DNA of 15,523 nt from assembly GCA_902826945.1 (NCBI GenBank), contig CADEGS010000095.1, positions 1 to 15,523 of the forward strand, in the 5' to 3' direction. This document shows, in pieces, positions 6,909 through 15,186 of the stretch (the first letter of the stretch is position 1; every line of letters begins with the position of its first letter). The notes under the pieces are model-generated. The model was not told where the DNA came from. It worked only from the letters and a program-made list of their open reading frames with translations, and ran no database searches. Source of the stretch: an uncultured bacterium. GTDB lineage: Bacteria > Planctomycetota > UBA1135 > GCA-002686595. Position numbers and translations under genes: made by a program.

Positions 6909-8023
6909 TCGAGCAGGGCGCGCTCGGTGCCGGCGGCGCAGGCCTCGAGCGAGAGCTCGGCCACGACGCGCGCGCGCGCGCGCTCGCCGCGCGCGGCGCG
7001 CGCGGCGGGGGACTCGTCGCGCAGCGCGCGCCAGGCCCGCGCCTGCGCCTCGGGGTCGCGCGCGGGCACGACGATCCCCTCCGGCGCGAGCGCCCGCTCG
7101 CAGTCGCCGACGTCGGTCGCGACGCACGGGCGGCCGCAGGCCTGCGCCTCGACCAGCGCGTTCGGGAAGCCCTCGGCGAGCGAGGTCGAGGCGACCAGGT
7201 CGCAGGCGTTGTGCACGGCGCGCACGTCGGCGCGCTCGCCGGCCCACGTGACGCGCGCGTCGAGGCCGAGCGCGCGCGCGCGCTCGCGCAGCCGCGCCGC
7301 GAAGGCGGGGGCGCCCGCGCCGACGCACAGGAAGCGCGCCTCGGGCGTCTCGCGCGCGAAGAGCGCGGCGGCCGCGAGGAAGGTCTCGTGGTCCTTCATC
7401 GGGTGCAGGCGCGCCACGCAGCCGACGACGAAGGCGTCGGGCGCGAGGCCGAGCTCCGCGCGCAGGCGCGCTCCGGCTTCGGGGTCGGGGCGGAAGGCCT
7501 CGGGATCCACGCCGTTGGGCACGACGCAGAGCGCGCGCAGGGCGAAGCCGGCCTCGCGCAGGTAGCGCGCCCCGGAGTGACAGTTCGCGATCGCGAGCGC
7601 GACCTCGCCCGCGTGCCGGCGCACGTAGCGCTGCGCGAGCGAGCGGCTCCACGACAGCGGCTGGTCCACGTTGCGGAAGCCCCACACGAGCGGGACGCCC
7701 GTGCCGCGCAGCGCGCGGTGCGCCAGCGCGTCGTTCGTGTAGAGCGCCGTGTAGACCACGTCGGGCGCGAGCGCGCGCAGCGCGCGCCGCAGGCGGCCCG
7801 GCGTGCGCGCCAGCGCGAGCGCGCGCGCGGGGCGCCCGCGCGCCTCCAGCCCGAGCGTCGTGCGCGCCACGGCGGGGGAGAGCAGCGGGGCCAGCGCCCC
7901 GCCGGCGCCCGGCGTCACCAGGTGCACCTCGTGGCCGCGTGCGGCCAGCCCGCCCATGACCTGCACGAGCTGCCGCTGGGCGCCGCCGGTGTCCAGGTTC
8001 CTCAGGAAGACGACGATCCGCAC
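6890..8023 (-). CDS. Glycosyltransferase family 4 (GT-B fold)
   Basis: Predicted retaining glycosyltransferase that moves a sugar from a nucleotide donor to a glycan or lipid acceptor, cytosolic or membrane-associated. The 377 aa show the two Rossmann halves of GT-B. The N-terminal acceptor domain starts MRIVVFLRNLDTGGAQRQL, with the glycine-rich loop DTGGAQ at 11-16. The hinge is VVPNGVDPEAFRPD at 167-180. The donor domain has VGCVARLHPMKDHETFL at about 200-216 and the E-x7-E motif EGFPNALVE at 284-292, which binds the nucleotide sugar. It starts at GTG (8023) because the homology begins there; no Shine-Dalgarno is seen. It follows the NUDIX gene by 88 bp on the same strand, but two hairpins in the gap suggest a separate unit. 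Acceptor and sugar cannot be told; exopolysaccharide or lipid-linked glycan work is likely. Runs of alternating CG encode Arg-Ala stretches. Confidence 0.9.
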   Translation of the reverse strand: MRIVVFLRNLDTGGAQRQLVQVMGGLAARGHEVHLVTPGAGGALAPLLSPAVARTTLGLEARGRPARALALARTPGRLRRALRALAPDVVYTALYTNDALAHRALRGTGVPLVWGFRNVDQPLSWSRSLAQRYVRRHAGEVALAIANCHSGARYLREAGFALRALCVVPNGVDPEAFRPDPEAGARLRAELGLAPDAFVVGCVARLHPMKDHETFLAAAALFARETPEARFLCVGAGAPAFAARLRERARALGLDARVTWAGERADVRAVHNACDLVASTSLAEGFPNALVEAQACGRPCVATDVGDCERALAPEGIVVPARDPEAQARAWRALRDESPAARAARGERARARVVAELSLEACAAGTERALLEAAGRA

Positions 8024-8077
8024 GGGGGGAGGGACGCGCGGCGGCCGGCGCGCGGGGGCCCGAGCATTGGAGCGGCG

Positions 8078-8112
8078 GCCCGCGGAGCGGGCAAGCGCGG
8101 GCGGTCCGCGCT
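8078..8112 (-). terminator. Tandem hairpins after the NUDIX gene
   Basis: Two perfect hairpins lie back to back just past the NUDIX stop. The first is AGCGCGG (8094-8100) with CCGCGCT (8106-8112), 7 bp with a 5-nt loop, and touches the stop codon. The second is GCCCGC (8078-8083) with GCGGGC (8087-8092), 6 bp with a 3-nt loop. No U-run follows. Together they probably end the ettA-NUDIX transcript. Confidence 0.42.
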
Positions 8113-8710
8113 CAGCGCCGGAAGGCCAGGCGGAACAGGCGCAGCACCGACTCCTCGAGCCCGGCGACCAGCGCCTCGTCGTAGCCGAACCAGGCCAGCG
8201 CGCGCGACTCGCTCGAGGCGCGCGGCTCGGCGCCGCGCGGCGCGCGCACGAGGAAGCGCACGTCGAGGTGCAGGTGCTCCGGCTCGCCCTCGCGCGCCGG
8301 GATCGCGTGCACGTCGACGTCGAGCGGGCGCGGGTCGATCGCCAGGTCCAGGACGCCGCTCTCCTCGCGCGCCTCGCGCAGCGCGACGGCGACCAGGTTG
8401 CCGTCGCCGTCGCAGTGCCCGCCGAGCTGCAGCCAGCGGCCGAGCTTGGCGTGCAGCGTCAAGAGCGCGCGCTCGCCCGCGTGGTCGAGGACGAGCGCGC
8501 TGGCGGTCAGGTGGCCGGGCGGGCAGGCGCGCTCGAGCGCGTCGGGGTGCGCCTCGAGGAAGTCGAGGATGCGCTGGCGCTCGGCGGCGCGCGCGGGGTC
8601 GGCCGGCACGTAGCGGCGCAGCACGGCGCGCGCGCGCTCGAGGCGCGGGTCGCGCGCCAGGCGCTCGTCGCCGGCGCGCAGCAGGGCGGCGGGGACGGGC
8701 GAGCGGACGC

Positions 8711-8714
<4 letters not shown>
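8112..8714 (-). CDS. NUDIX hydrolase
   Basis: NUDIX enzymes cleave nucleoside diphosphates linked to another group; the substrate here is not predictable. The 200-aa product has a Nudix box at about residues 108-130. The catalytic half REAREESGV matches REUxEExGU exactly and supplies the metal-binding glutamates. The first half reads GHCDGDGN, where the usual first Glu of G-x5-E is replaced by Gly. Related subgroups with a W-L-Q-x-G-G-H-x-D-G lead-in (here WLQLGGHCDG) share this change, and that first Glu is not the main metal ligand, so activity is likely kept. About 90 N-terminal residues precede the core; they are helical-looking (AERQRILDFLEAHPDALER). The GTG start at 8714 overlaps the ettA stop as GTGA, so translation is probably coupled to ettA. 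No other start gives a better fit. Confidence 0.85.
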
Positions 8715-10396
<1,682 letters not shown>

Positions 10397-10406
10397 GGGG
10401 CGGAAA

Positions 10407-10435
10407 AGGATAGCGGAGGCGAGCGCGGGTGCCAG
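10407..10435 (-). promoter_or_regulatory. Putative promoter of ettA, possibly leaderless
   Basis: On the minus strand CTGGCA (10435-10430) is followed after 17 nt by TATCCT (10412-10407). CTGGCA matches TTGACA at four of six positions. Only 10 nt separate TATCCT from the ettA ATG at 10396, so transcription should start near the ATG. This is the best -35/-10 pair in the window. Confidence 0.5.
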
Positions 10436-10448
10436 GGGCGCGCCGGGC

Positions 10449-10454
10449 TATCCT
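10449..10454 (+). promoter_or_regulatory. TATCCT -10 box of the aldehyde dehydrogenase gene
   Basis: TATCCT in GGGCTATCCTGG lies 65 nt before the ATG at 10520 and points away from ettA. Its extended form GCTATCCT is the exact inverted copy of the ettA box on the other strand, with 32 nt between. No -35 at 17 nt (CGGGTG) fits, so it may depend on an activator or an extended -10. Confidence 0.42.
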
Positions 10455-10519
10455 GGCGCGGCGCCGCGCGCGCGCCGCCGCCGCTCCTCCCGTTCCCAGG
10501 CACCATCCGGGCTCACGAC

Positions 10520-12064
10520 ATGACCGCGACCGCCACCCGAGAGGCCGAGCTACTGGCCTCGTTCGGCATCCAAGAGACGACCTCCGGGGCCTACGCCGGG
10601 CGCTGGCTCGAGACGCGCGGCGCGCTGCTCGACGTGCACTCGCCCGCGACCGGCGAGCGGCTGGCGCGCGTGCGCCAGGCCGCGCGCGCGGACTACGAGC
10701 GCGTCGTCGAGGCGGCCCAGGAGGCCTTCCTGCGCTGGCGCGAGACCCCCGCGCCGCGCCGCGGCGAGGTCGTGCGGCGCATGGGCAACGCGCTGCGCGA
10801 GCGCAAGCAGGACCTCGGGCGCGTCGTCACGCTCGAGATGGGGAAGATCCTGCAGGAGGGCCTGGGCGAGGTGCAGGAGTCGATCGACATCGCCGACTTC
10901 GCGGTCGGGCAGAGCCGCATGCTCTACGGGCTCTCGCTGCACTCCGAGCGCCCGGCGCACGCGATGCGCGAGCAGTGGCACCCGCTGGGGCCGGTGGCCG
11001 TGATCACCGCCTTCAACTTCCCCAACGCCGTGTGGGCCTGGAACACGATGCTGGCCCTGGTGTGCGGCGACGCGACGATCTGGAAGCCGAGCCCGAAGAC
11101 GCCGCTGACCGCCATCGCGACGGTCAACACGTGCCGCGCGGTGCTCGAGGAGGAGGGACTGGGCGGCCTGATCGGGCTGGTGGTGGGCACCAACGAGGAG
11201 GTCGGCGCGGCGCTGGTCGAGGACCGGCGCGTGCCGCTGGTGTCGTTCACCGGCTCGAGCCGGGTCGGCGGCCAGGTCGGCGCGCGCGTGGCGGCGCGCT
11301 TCGGCAAGAGCATCCTCGAGCTGGGCGGCAACAACGCGGTCGTGCTGCTCGAGGACGCGCCGCTCGAGCTGGCCATCCCCTCGATCGTGTTCGGCGCGGT
11401 CGGCACGGCCGGGCAGCGCTGCACCTCGACGCGGCGCGTGCTCGTGCACGAGCGGATCGCGGACGAGGTCGAGCGGCGCCTGGTCGCGGCCTACGAGCAG
11501 GTGCGGGTCGGGAATCCGCTCGACGAGCGCACCCTGTGCGGGCCGCTGATCGACGAGGCGGCGGTGCAGGCGATGGAGCGCACGCTCGAGCGCGCGCGCG
11601 CCGCCGGGGCGCGCCTGGTGCGCGGCGGCGGGCGCGTGCAGCTGGGCGGACGCGAGGCCGGCGGCCACTACGTGCAGCCCGCGATCGTGTGGGCCGACAA
11701 CGACGCGGACTTCGTGCAGGAGGAGACCTTCGCGCCGATCCTGTACCTGGTCCGCGTGAAGGACCTCGACGACGCGATCGCCAAGCACAACGCCGTGCCG
11801 CAGGGGCTCTCGTCGGCGATCTTCACGCTGAACCTGCGCAGCGCCGAGCGCTTCCTGTCCGCGGCGGGCTCGGACTGCGGGATCGCCAACGTCAACATCG
11901 GCACGTCGGGCGCCGAGATCGGCGGCGCCTTCGGCGGCGAGAAGGAGACCGGCGGCGGGCGCGAGTCGGGCTCGGACGCCTGGAAGGCCTACATGCGCCG
12001 CCAGACGAACACGCTGAACTGGTCCACCGAGCTCCCGCTCGCGCAGGGGATCAAGTTCGGCTGA
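10520..12064 (+). CDS. ALDH7-family (antiquitin/AmaB-like) semialdehyde dehydrogenase
   Basis: ALDH7 enzymes oxidise alpha-aminoadipate semialdehyde (the ring-opened form of piperideine-6-carboxylate) to aminoadipate with NAD, in lysine breakdown; they also clear other aldehydes. The 514-aa product has the full machinery: Lys189 in WKPSP for cofactor binding, FTGSS at 243-247, general base Glu267 in ELGG, and catalytic Cys301 in GTAGQRCTS. The family-specific anchor is the C-terminal loop FGGEKETGGGRESGSDAWK, which in antiquitins recognises the aminoadipate carboxylate, followed by YMRRQTNTLNWS. ELGGNNA in place of the common ELGGK is also ALDH7-like. The ATG at 10520 gives MTATATREAELLASFGI; no Shine-Dalgarno is seen. 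It stands alone, diverging from ettA. No other lysine-catabolism gene is in view, so the physiological substrate is an inference. Confidence 0.9.
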   Translation: MTATATREAELLASFGIQETTSGAYAGRWLETRGALLDVHSPATGERLARVRQAARADYERVVEAAQEAFLRWRETPAPRRGEVVRRMGNALRERKQDLGRVVTLEMGKILQEGLGEVQESIDIADFAVGQSRMLYGLSLHSERPAHAMREQWHPLGPVAVITAFNFPNAVWAWNTMLALVCGDATIWKPSPKTPLTAIATVNTCRAVLEEEGLGGLIGLVVGTNEEVGAALVEDRRVPLVSFTGSSRVGGQVGARVAARFGKSILELGGNNAVVLLEDAPLELAIPSIVFGAVGTAGQRCTSTRRVLVHERIADEVERRLVAAYEQVRVGNPLDERTLCGPLIDEAAVQAMERTLERARAAGARLVRGGGRVQLGGREAGGHYVQPAIVWADNDADFVQEETFAPILYLVRVKDLDDAIAKHNAVPQGLSSAIFTLNLRSAERFLSAAGSDCGIANVNIGTSGAEIGGAFGGEKETGGGRESGSDAWKAYMRRQTNTLNWSTELPLAQGIKFG

Positions 12065-12067
12065 GCC

Positions 12068-12115
12068 CCTGCGCGTCTCGCGCAGGAGCCCGGCCCCGCG
12101 GCCGCCTGGCCGCGG
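12068..12115 (+). terminator. Tandem hairpins after the aldehyde dehydrogenase gene
   Basis: Two perfect 8-bp hairpins follow the stop codon. CCTGCGCG (12068-12075) pairs with CGCGCAGG (12079-12086) around a 3-nt loop. CCGCGGCC (12096-12103) pairs with GGCCGCGG (12108-12115) around a 4-nt loop. No U-run follows. The remaining gap to the convergent lipoprotein stop (about 140 bp) shows no gene. Confidence 0.48.
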
Positions 12116-12256
12116 CCGGCGCGTGCAGCGCGAAGCGATCGTCGCGCAGCGACGGAAGCACGCGCCCCTCGCCGTCGTCCGCCGCCTCACGCTCGAGCCC
12201 GCGAGCTCGACCCCTCGAGACGGGCCGACGCCCGGCTCGCCTCGTCCCGGGCTCTC

Positions 12257-14899
12257 CTAGAACACGCCCGCCAGGTGCTGCGCCAGCGCGATCGTCGGCG
12301 CCTGGTTGTTCAGGTTGCCGAGGCCCGCGTTCTGCAGGCCGTTCAGGAGCACCTGCGCGTTGCTCAGGCGCGTCGCGTAGTCGAGGAACTTCTGGTCGCC
12401 CGACATGTCGTAGCCGTAGGCGAACGAGGCCCACACCTGGTAGCCCTCGAACTGCGGGTTGTAGCCGTTGCCCGGGATCTGCGACTGCGAGCACCACACC
12501 GGCTGGCCGTAGTCCAGCGGGCCGACGGCGGTGTGCGTCCAGGGCGCGTGCTCGCCCGGGTACCAGCACATGTCGGACACGAACGCGTAGAGCGAGTCGA
12601 GCAGGATCTCGCCCATCATGTCGAAGAAGGCCGTGTCCGCGCCCCGGTAGACGGTCTCGCGCACGCCGCGGAAGGCGTTCTCCATGATCGACTGCTCGAT
12701 CATCTGGCGCGCACGGAACTGCGCGTTCAGGAACTTCGGCCGCACCATCGACTGCACGAAGCCGCTGCACGCCGCCTGGCCGTCGTTCAGCATGCGCGTC
12801 ACGTCGTCGAACCAGGGGCGCTTCGTCTGCCGCCAGTCGCTGTCGGCGAAGGCGTACGTGGCCGTCATCGCGTCCAGCAGCCAGGCCTCGCCGCGGCCGT
12901 ACTGGAAGCCGATGCCGGGGTTCGCCGCGACGTCGTCCATGTTGTAGCGCAGGCCCGTCTGCTGCTTCCCGCCGCCCGAGTTGTTGTAGTAGCGGTGGTA
13001 CGACAGGTGGCCGGTCTCGGCCTGCATGCGCAGGTCGTCCTTCGACAGCATGTCGTTGGCCAGCCACACCAGCGCCTTGGGCGCGCGCGTGTAGCGGATC
13101 AGGTGCTGCAGGTCGGTGGGGTCGTAGCCGAGGTGCGCCGCCTCGTAGTCGGGCTTGCGCCCCGACGAAGCCGCCTGGTCGATCTGGAACTGGTCCGCCT
13201 GGTCGAAGCCGAACGGGTCGTTCGGCTTGAGCAGCGGCACGCCGTAGAACTCGAACGGCACGTAGTCGTTGGCGCCCGCGCCGCCGACGTGCACGACCCA
13301 GTCCTCGACGCTGGTGGGGTTGCCGTCGCGGTTGTAGAGCGCGTTCGGCTGGCGGTCGGTGTGCATCCGGTGCGTGCCCTGCAGCACGCGCAGCCCCTTG
13401 CGCGAGGCGGCGGCGGCGACGTCCACGCCCTCGTACATGTAGATCTCGAGGCCCGAGGTCGCGCCGCCGTAGGGCACGCCGTAGGGGTGTCCCCAGCCCA
13501 GCGCGGCCGACTGGATCGGGTAGATCCCGTCGCCGGTGCCGTTGGCGAGGTGGGCGGTCATCCAGGCCAGCGTGTTCGCGTGCGTGGTGCGGATGTTGGC
13601 GAGGTTGGCGTAGTCGAGCGCCGGCAGGATGTGGTCCTGCGGGAAGTAGCGGTCGGTGCCCGGGTTCCACCACGACCAGTAGGGGCGGCCGCCCTCGTCC
13701 CCGCGGCGGCAGAAGGCCTGGCCGAAGCCGTCGAGGTAGACGCGCGCCTGGCCCTGCGAGGCGCTGGGCGAGAGCGCCAGGCGGCGGCAGAACTGCCCCT
13801 GCCAGCGCATCACGTGCATCTTCCCGCCCGGCAGCGGCTCCACGATCGGGAAGACCGTCTGCGTGCCGTCGAGGTGGCTGGGCCCGAAGAACGGGTCTTC
13901 GAAGTCCTGCTGCACGACCCAGCCGGTCGGCACGGCGACCTCGATCGCCTCGAAGTAGACCTTGTCCAGCGGGTCGTCGACGGTGCTCTGCTGGTCGTGG
14001 CCGCTCGAGCCGTTGTTGAAGCGCACGTCGAGCAGCACGACGTCCTCGCCCTGCAGCGTGCTGATGTAGGTGTGCACGCCGAAGAAGTGCGGCAGGGTGC
14101 CGAAGGCGCCCGGCACGGCGGGCTCGGGCAGCATCGTCTGGTAGACGCGCAGCTGCGAGTGCACCTTGCCGTGGCGCAGGACCTGCATGCTGCCCGTGCC
14201 GTCGAGCGGGTAGCAGGCGTACTCGTTGCCGAAGACGTCGCGCGTCGAGATGCGGATCGCCTGCGGCGCGGAGAGCAGGCTCTCCACCGACCCCGGCAGG
14301 TCCTCGGTGCGCGACGTCAGGTCGCCCAGGTCGGCGCTGCCGGGGCTCGAGGTGCCGTCGTGGGGCGAGACGCGCACGGCGTACTCCGCGCGCGACCCCG
14401 GGGCCTGGCCCGGGCCGCGCCGCACGCGCGCGATGACCTCCACCACCTCGGCGCCGTCCGCCTCGTCGGCGTAGCGCGTGACGACCTCGTTCTGGGTCTC
14501 GACCAACGCGAAGTTGAAGTCCTCGACCGCGAAGGGCTGCTTGCCGTCGGAGCGCGGGAACGTGCCCGGCGGCACCGGGATCGTGCCGCGCAGCACGAAC
14601 GAGTCGGCGTCCGGCACCTCGGCCTCGAGCACCGTGACCACGTTGCCGTTCGAGAGCGGCGGCGCGAAGGGGCCGCCGTCCTCGCCGTTCAGCCCCTGGT
14701 TCCCGTTGCCGACCATGTCGCTGCCGCCGCCTCCACCGCCGCCTCCACCCCCGCCGCCGCCGCCGCTACCGCCGTCGTCCTCGTTGCCCGAGCTGGACAG
14801 GACGCCGTCGGTGCACCCGGCGAGCGCGAAGACCGAGGAGAGGGCGAGGCCCGAGAGGAGACGGAGTCCCCTCGCGCACGGTGACGACCTGCGAATCAT
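12257..14899 (-). CDS. Large secreted lipoprotein with poly-Gly spacer; possible PcRGLX/YetA-like carbohydrate-active protein
   Basis: Function not recognised with confidence. The 880-aa product has a lipoprotein signal peptide: basic start MIRR, hydrophobic core, and lipobox L-A-G-C with the lipidated Cys at 29. A flexible spacer follows, rich in Ser, Gly and Asp, with 14 consecutive Gly at 46-59. Residues about 86-180 (GTIPVPPGTFP, VVTRYADEADGAEVVEVIAR) resemble the N-terminal RIFT-barrel domain of PcRGLX/YetA-type proteins. A beta-rich middle (about 230-400) includes GVHTYIS and DVRFNNGSSG. The last 300 residues look helical (TDLQHLIRYTRAPKALVWLA at 595-614; MQAETGHLSYHRYYN) and could be an alpha/alpha toroid as in polysaccharide lyases. 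Tyr, Trp, His and Asn are abundant, as in sugar-binding proteins. The ATG at 14899 is preferred over 14914 because GGGGAAGG lies 5 nt before it, a rare Shine-Dalgarno in this window. It is a single-gene unit between boxB and the ALDH. Confidence 0.8.
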   Translation of the reverse strand: MIRRSSPCARGLRLLSGLALSSVFALAGCTDGVLSSSGNEDDGGSGGGGGGGGGGGGGGSDMVGNGNQGLNGEDGGPFAPPLSNGNVVTVLEAEVPDADSFVLRGTIPVPPGTFPRSDGKQPFAVEDFNFALVETQNEVVTRYADEADGAEVVEVIARVRRGPGQAPGSRAEYAVRVSPHDGTSSPGSADLGDLTSRTEDLPGSVESLLSAPQAIRISTRDVFGNEYACYPLDGTGSMQVLRHGKVHSQLRVYQTMLPEPAVPGAFGTLPHFFGVHTYISTLQGEDVVLLDVRFNNGSSGHDQQSTVDDPLDKVYFEAIEVAVPTGWVVQQDFEDPFFGPSHLDGTQTVFPIVEPLPGGKMHVMRWQGQFCRRLALSPSASQGQARVYLDGFGQAFCRRGDEGGRPYWSWWNPGTDRYFPQDHILPALDYANLANIRTTHANTLAWMTAHLANGTGDGIYPIQSAALGWGHPYGVPYGGATSGLEIYMYEGVDVAAAASRKGLRVLQGTHRMHTDRQPNALYNRDGNPTSVEDWVVHVGGAGANDYVPFEFYGVPLLKPNDPFGFDQADQFQIDQAASSGRKPDYEAAHLGYDPTDLQHLIRYTRAPKALVWLANDMLSKDDLRMQAETGHLSYHRYYNNSGGGKQQTGLRYNMDDVAANPGIGFQYGRGEAWLLDAMTATYAFADSDWRQTKRPWFDDVTRMLNDGQAACSGFVQSMVRPKFLNAQFRARQMIEQSIMENAFRGVRETVYRGADTAFFDMMGEILLDSLYAFVSDMCWYPGEHAPWTHTAVGPLDYGQPVWCSQSQIPGNGYNPQFEGYQVWASFAYGYDMSGDQKFLDYATRLSNAQVLLNGLQNAGLGNLNNQAPTIALAQHLAGVF
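14723..14764 (-). repeat. Glycine-codon tract with 12-bp tandem repeat
   Basis: Fourteen consecutive glycine codons of the lipoprotein use all four glycine codons. Within them GCCGCCTCCACC (plus strand) is repeated exactly twice at 14726-14737 and 14738-14749. Length change by whole codons would keep the frame and only alter the spacer. Confidence 0.85.
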
Positions 14900-14904
14900 G
14901 GAAG

Positions 14905-14912
14905 CCTTCCCC
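14905..14912 (-). promoter_or_regulatory. Shine-Dalgarno-like site of the lipoprotein gene
   Basis: On the minus strand GGGGAAGG is followed by 5 nt and ATG at 14899. It decides the start in favour of MIRRSS over the ATG 15 nt upstream. It is notable because no other gene here has a recognisable ribosome binding site. Confidence 0.5.
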
Positions 14913-15020
14913 ATCTGCGGCCGACCGGCTGGGTCGGCCCTTCCCGTCGCCCCGGTTCGGAAGGCGCGTCGCGCCGACTGAACGGCGCGGCGCGGTCCGA
15001 ACAGAGCGTGAACGGAGGGG

Positions 15021-15059
15021 AAAAAGCTGCCCGCGCCAGGGCCCCGTCCGCGCGGGCAG
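15021..15059 (-). terminator. Rho-independent terminator downstream of boxB
   Basis: On the minus strand CTGCCCGCGC (15059-15050) pairs perfectly with GCGCGGGCAG (15036-15027) around a 13-nt loop. It is followed by one C and then TTTTT (15025-15021). A 10-bp GC stem plus a U-run is the textbook intrinsic terminator, and the only one with a U-run here. It lies 128 nt past the boxB stop and before the lipoprotein gene. Confidence 0.7.
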
Positions 15060-15104
15060 GAAGGAAGCGCGGTCGCGCCCCGCGAGCGCGAGGGGACGAG
15101 ACGC

Positions 15105-15146
15105 CGACGCCCGCTCCCCGCCGCGGTCGGCGGGGAGCGGGCGTCG
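15105..15146 (-). terminator. Perfect 19-bp hairpin downstream of boxB
   Basis: Arms at 15105-15123 and 15128-15146 are perfectly complementary over 19 bp, with a 4-nt loop (CGGT). It begins 40 nt past the boxB stop at 15187. No U-run follows, but a second hairpin with one lies 46 nt further on. It may stabilise the mRNA 3' end or act as a first terminator. Such length and perfection suggest selection. Confidence 0.6.
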
Positions 15147-15186
15147 CGAGCGCCGTGCCGGCGGCGCCGCCGCGCGGCGCGCGGCG

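Noticed and set aside
8063..8068. AATGCT (minus strand) as -10 element of the glycosyltransferase
   Set aside because: It fits the TAnnnT pattern poorly and has no -35 partner; kept only as a possibility 39 nt before the GTG.
10520..12064. Aldehyde dehydrogenase as BoxD of the benzoyl-CoA pathway, given boxB nearby
   Set aside because: The C-terminal GGEKETGGGRESGSDAWK loop and ELGGNN are ALDH7 features, and the gene is on the other strand beyond the lipoprotein.
12275..14884. Plus-strand 869-codon frame opposite the lipoprotein
   Set aside because: The minus-strand frame has a signal peptide, a lipobox and balanced composition. The plus frame is rich in Arg, Val, Ala and His, as expected of an antisense shadow.
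14478..14981. Plus-strand open frame with a poly-proline run
   Set aside because: The proline run is the reverse complement of the lipoprotein's glycine tract.
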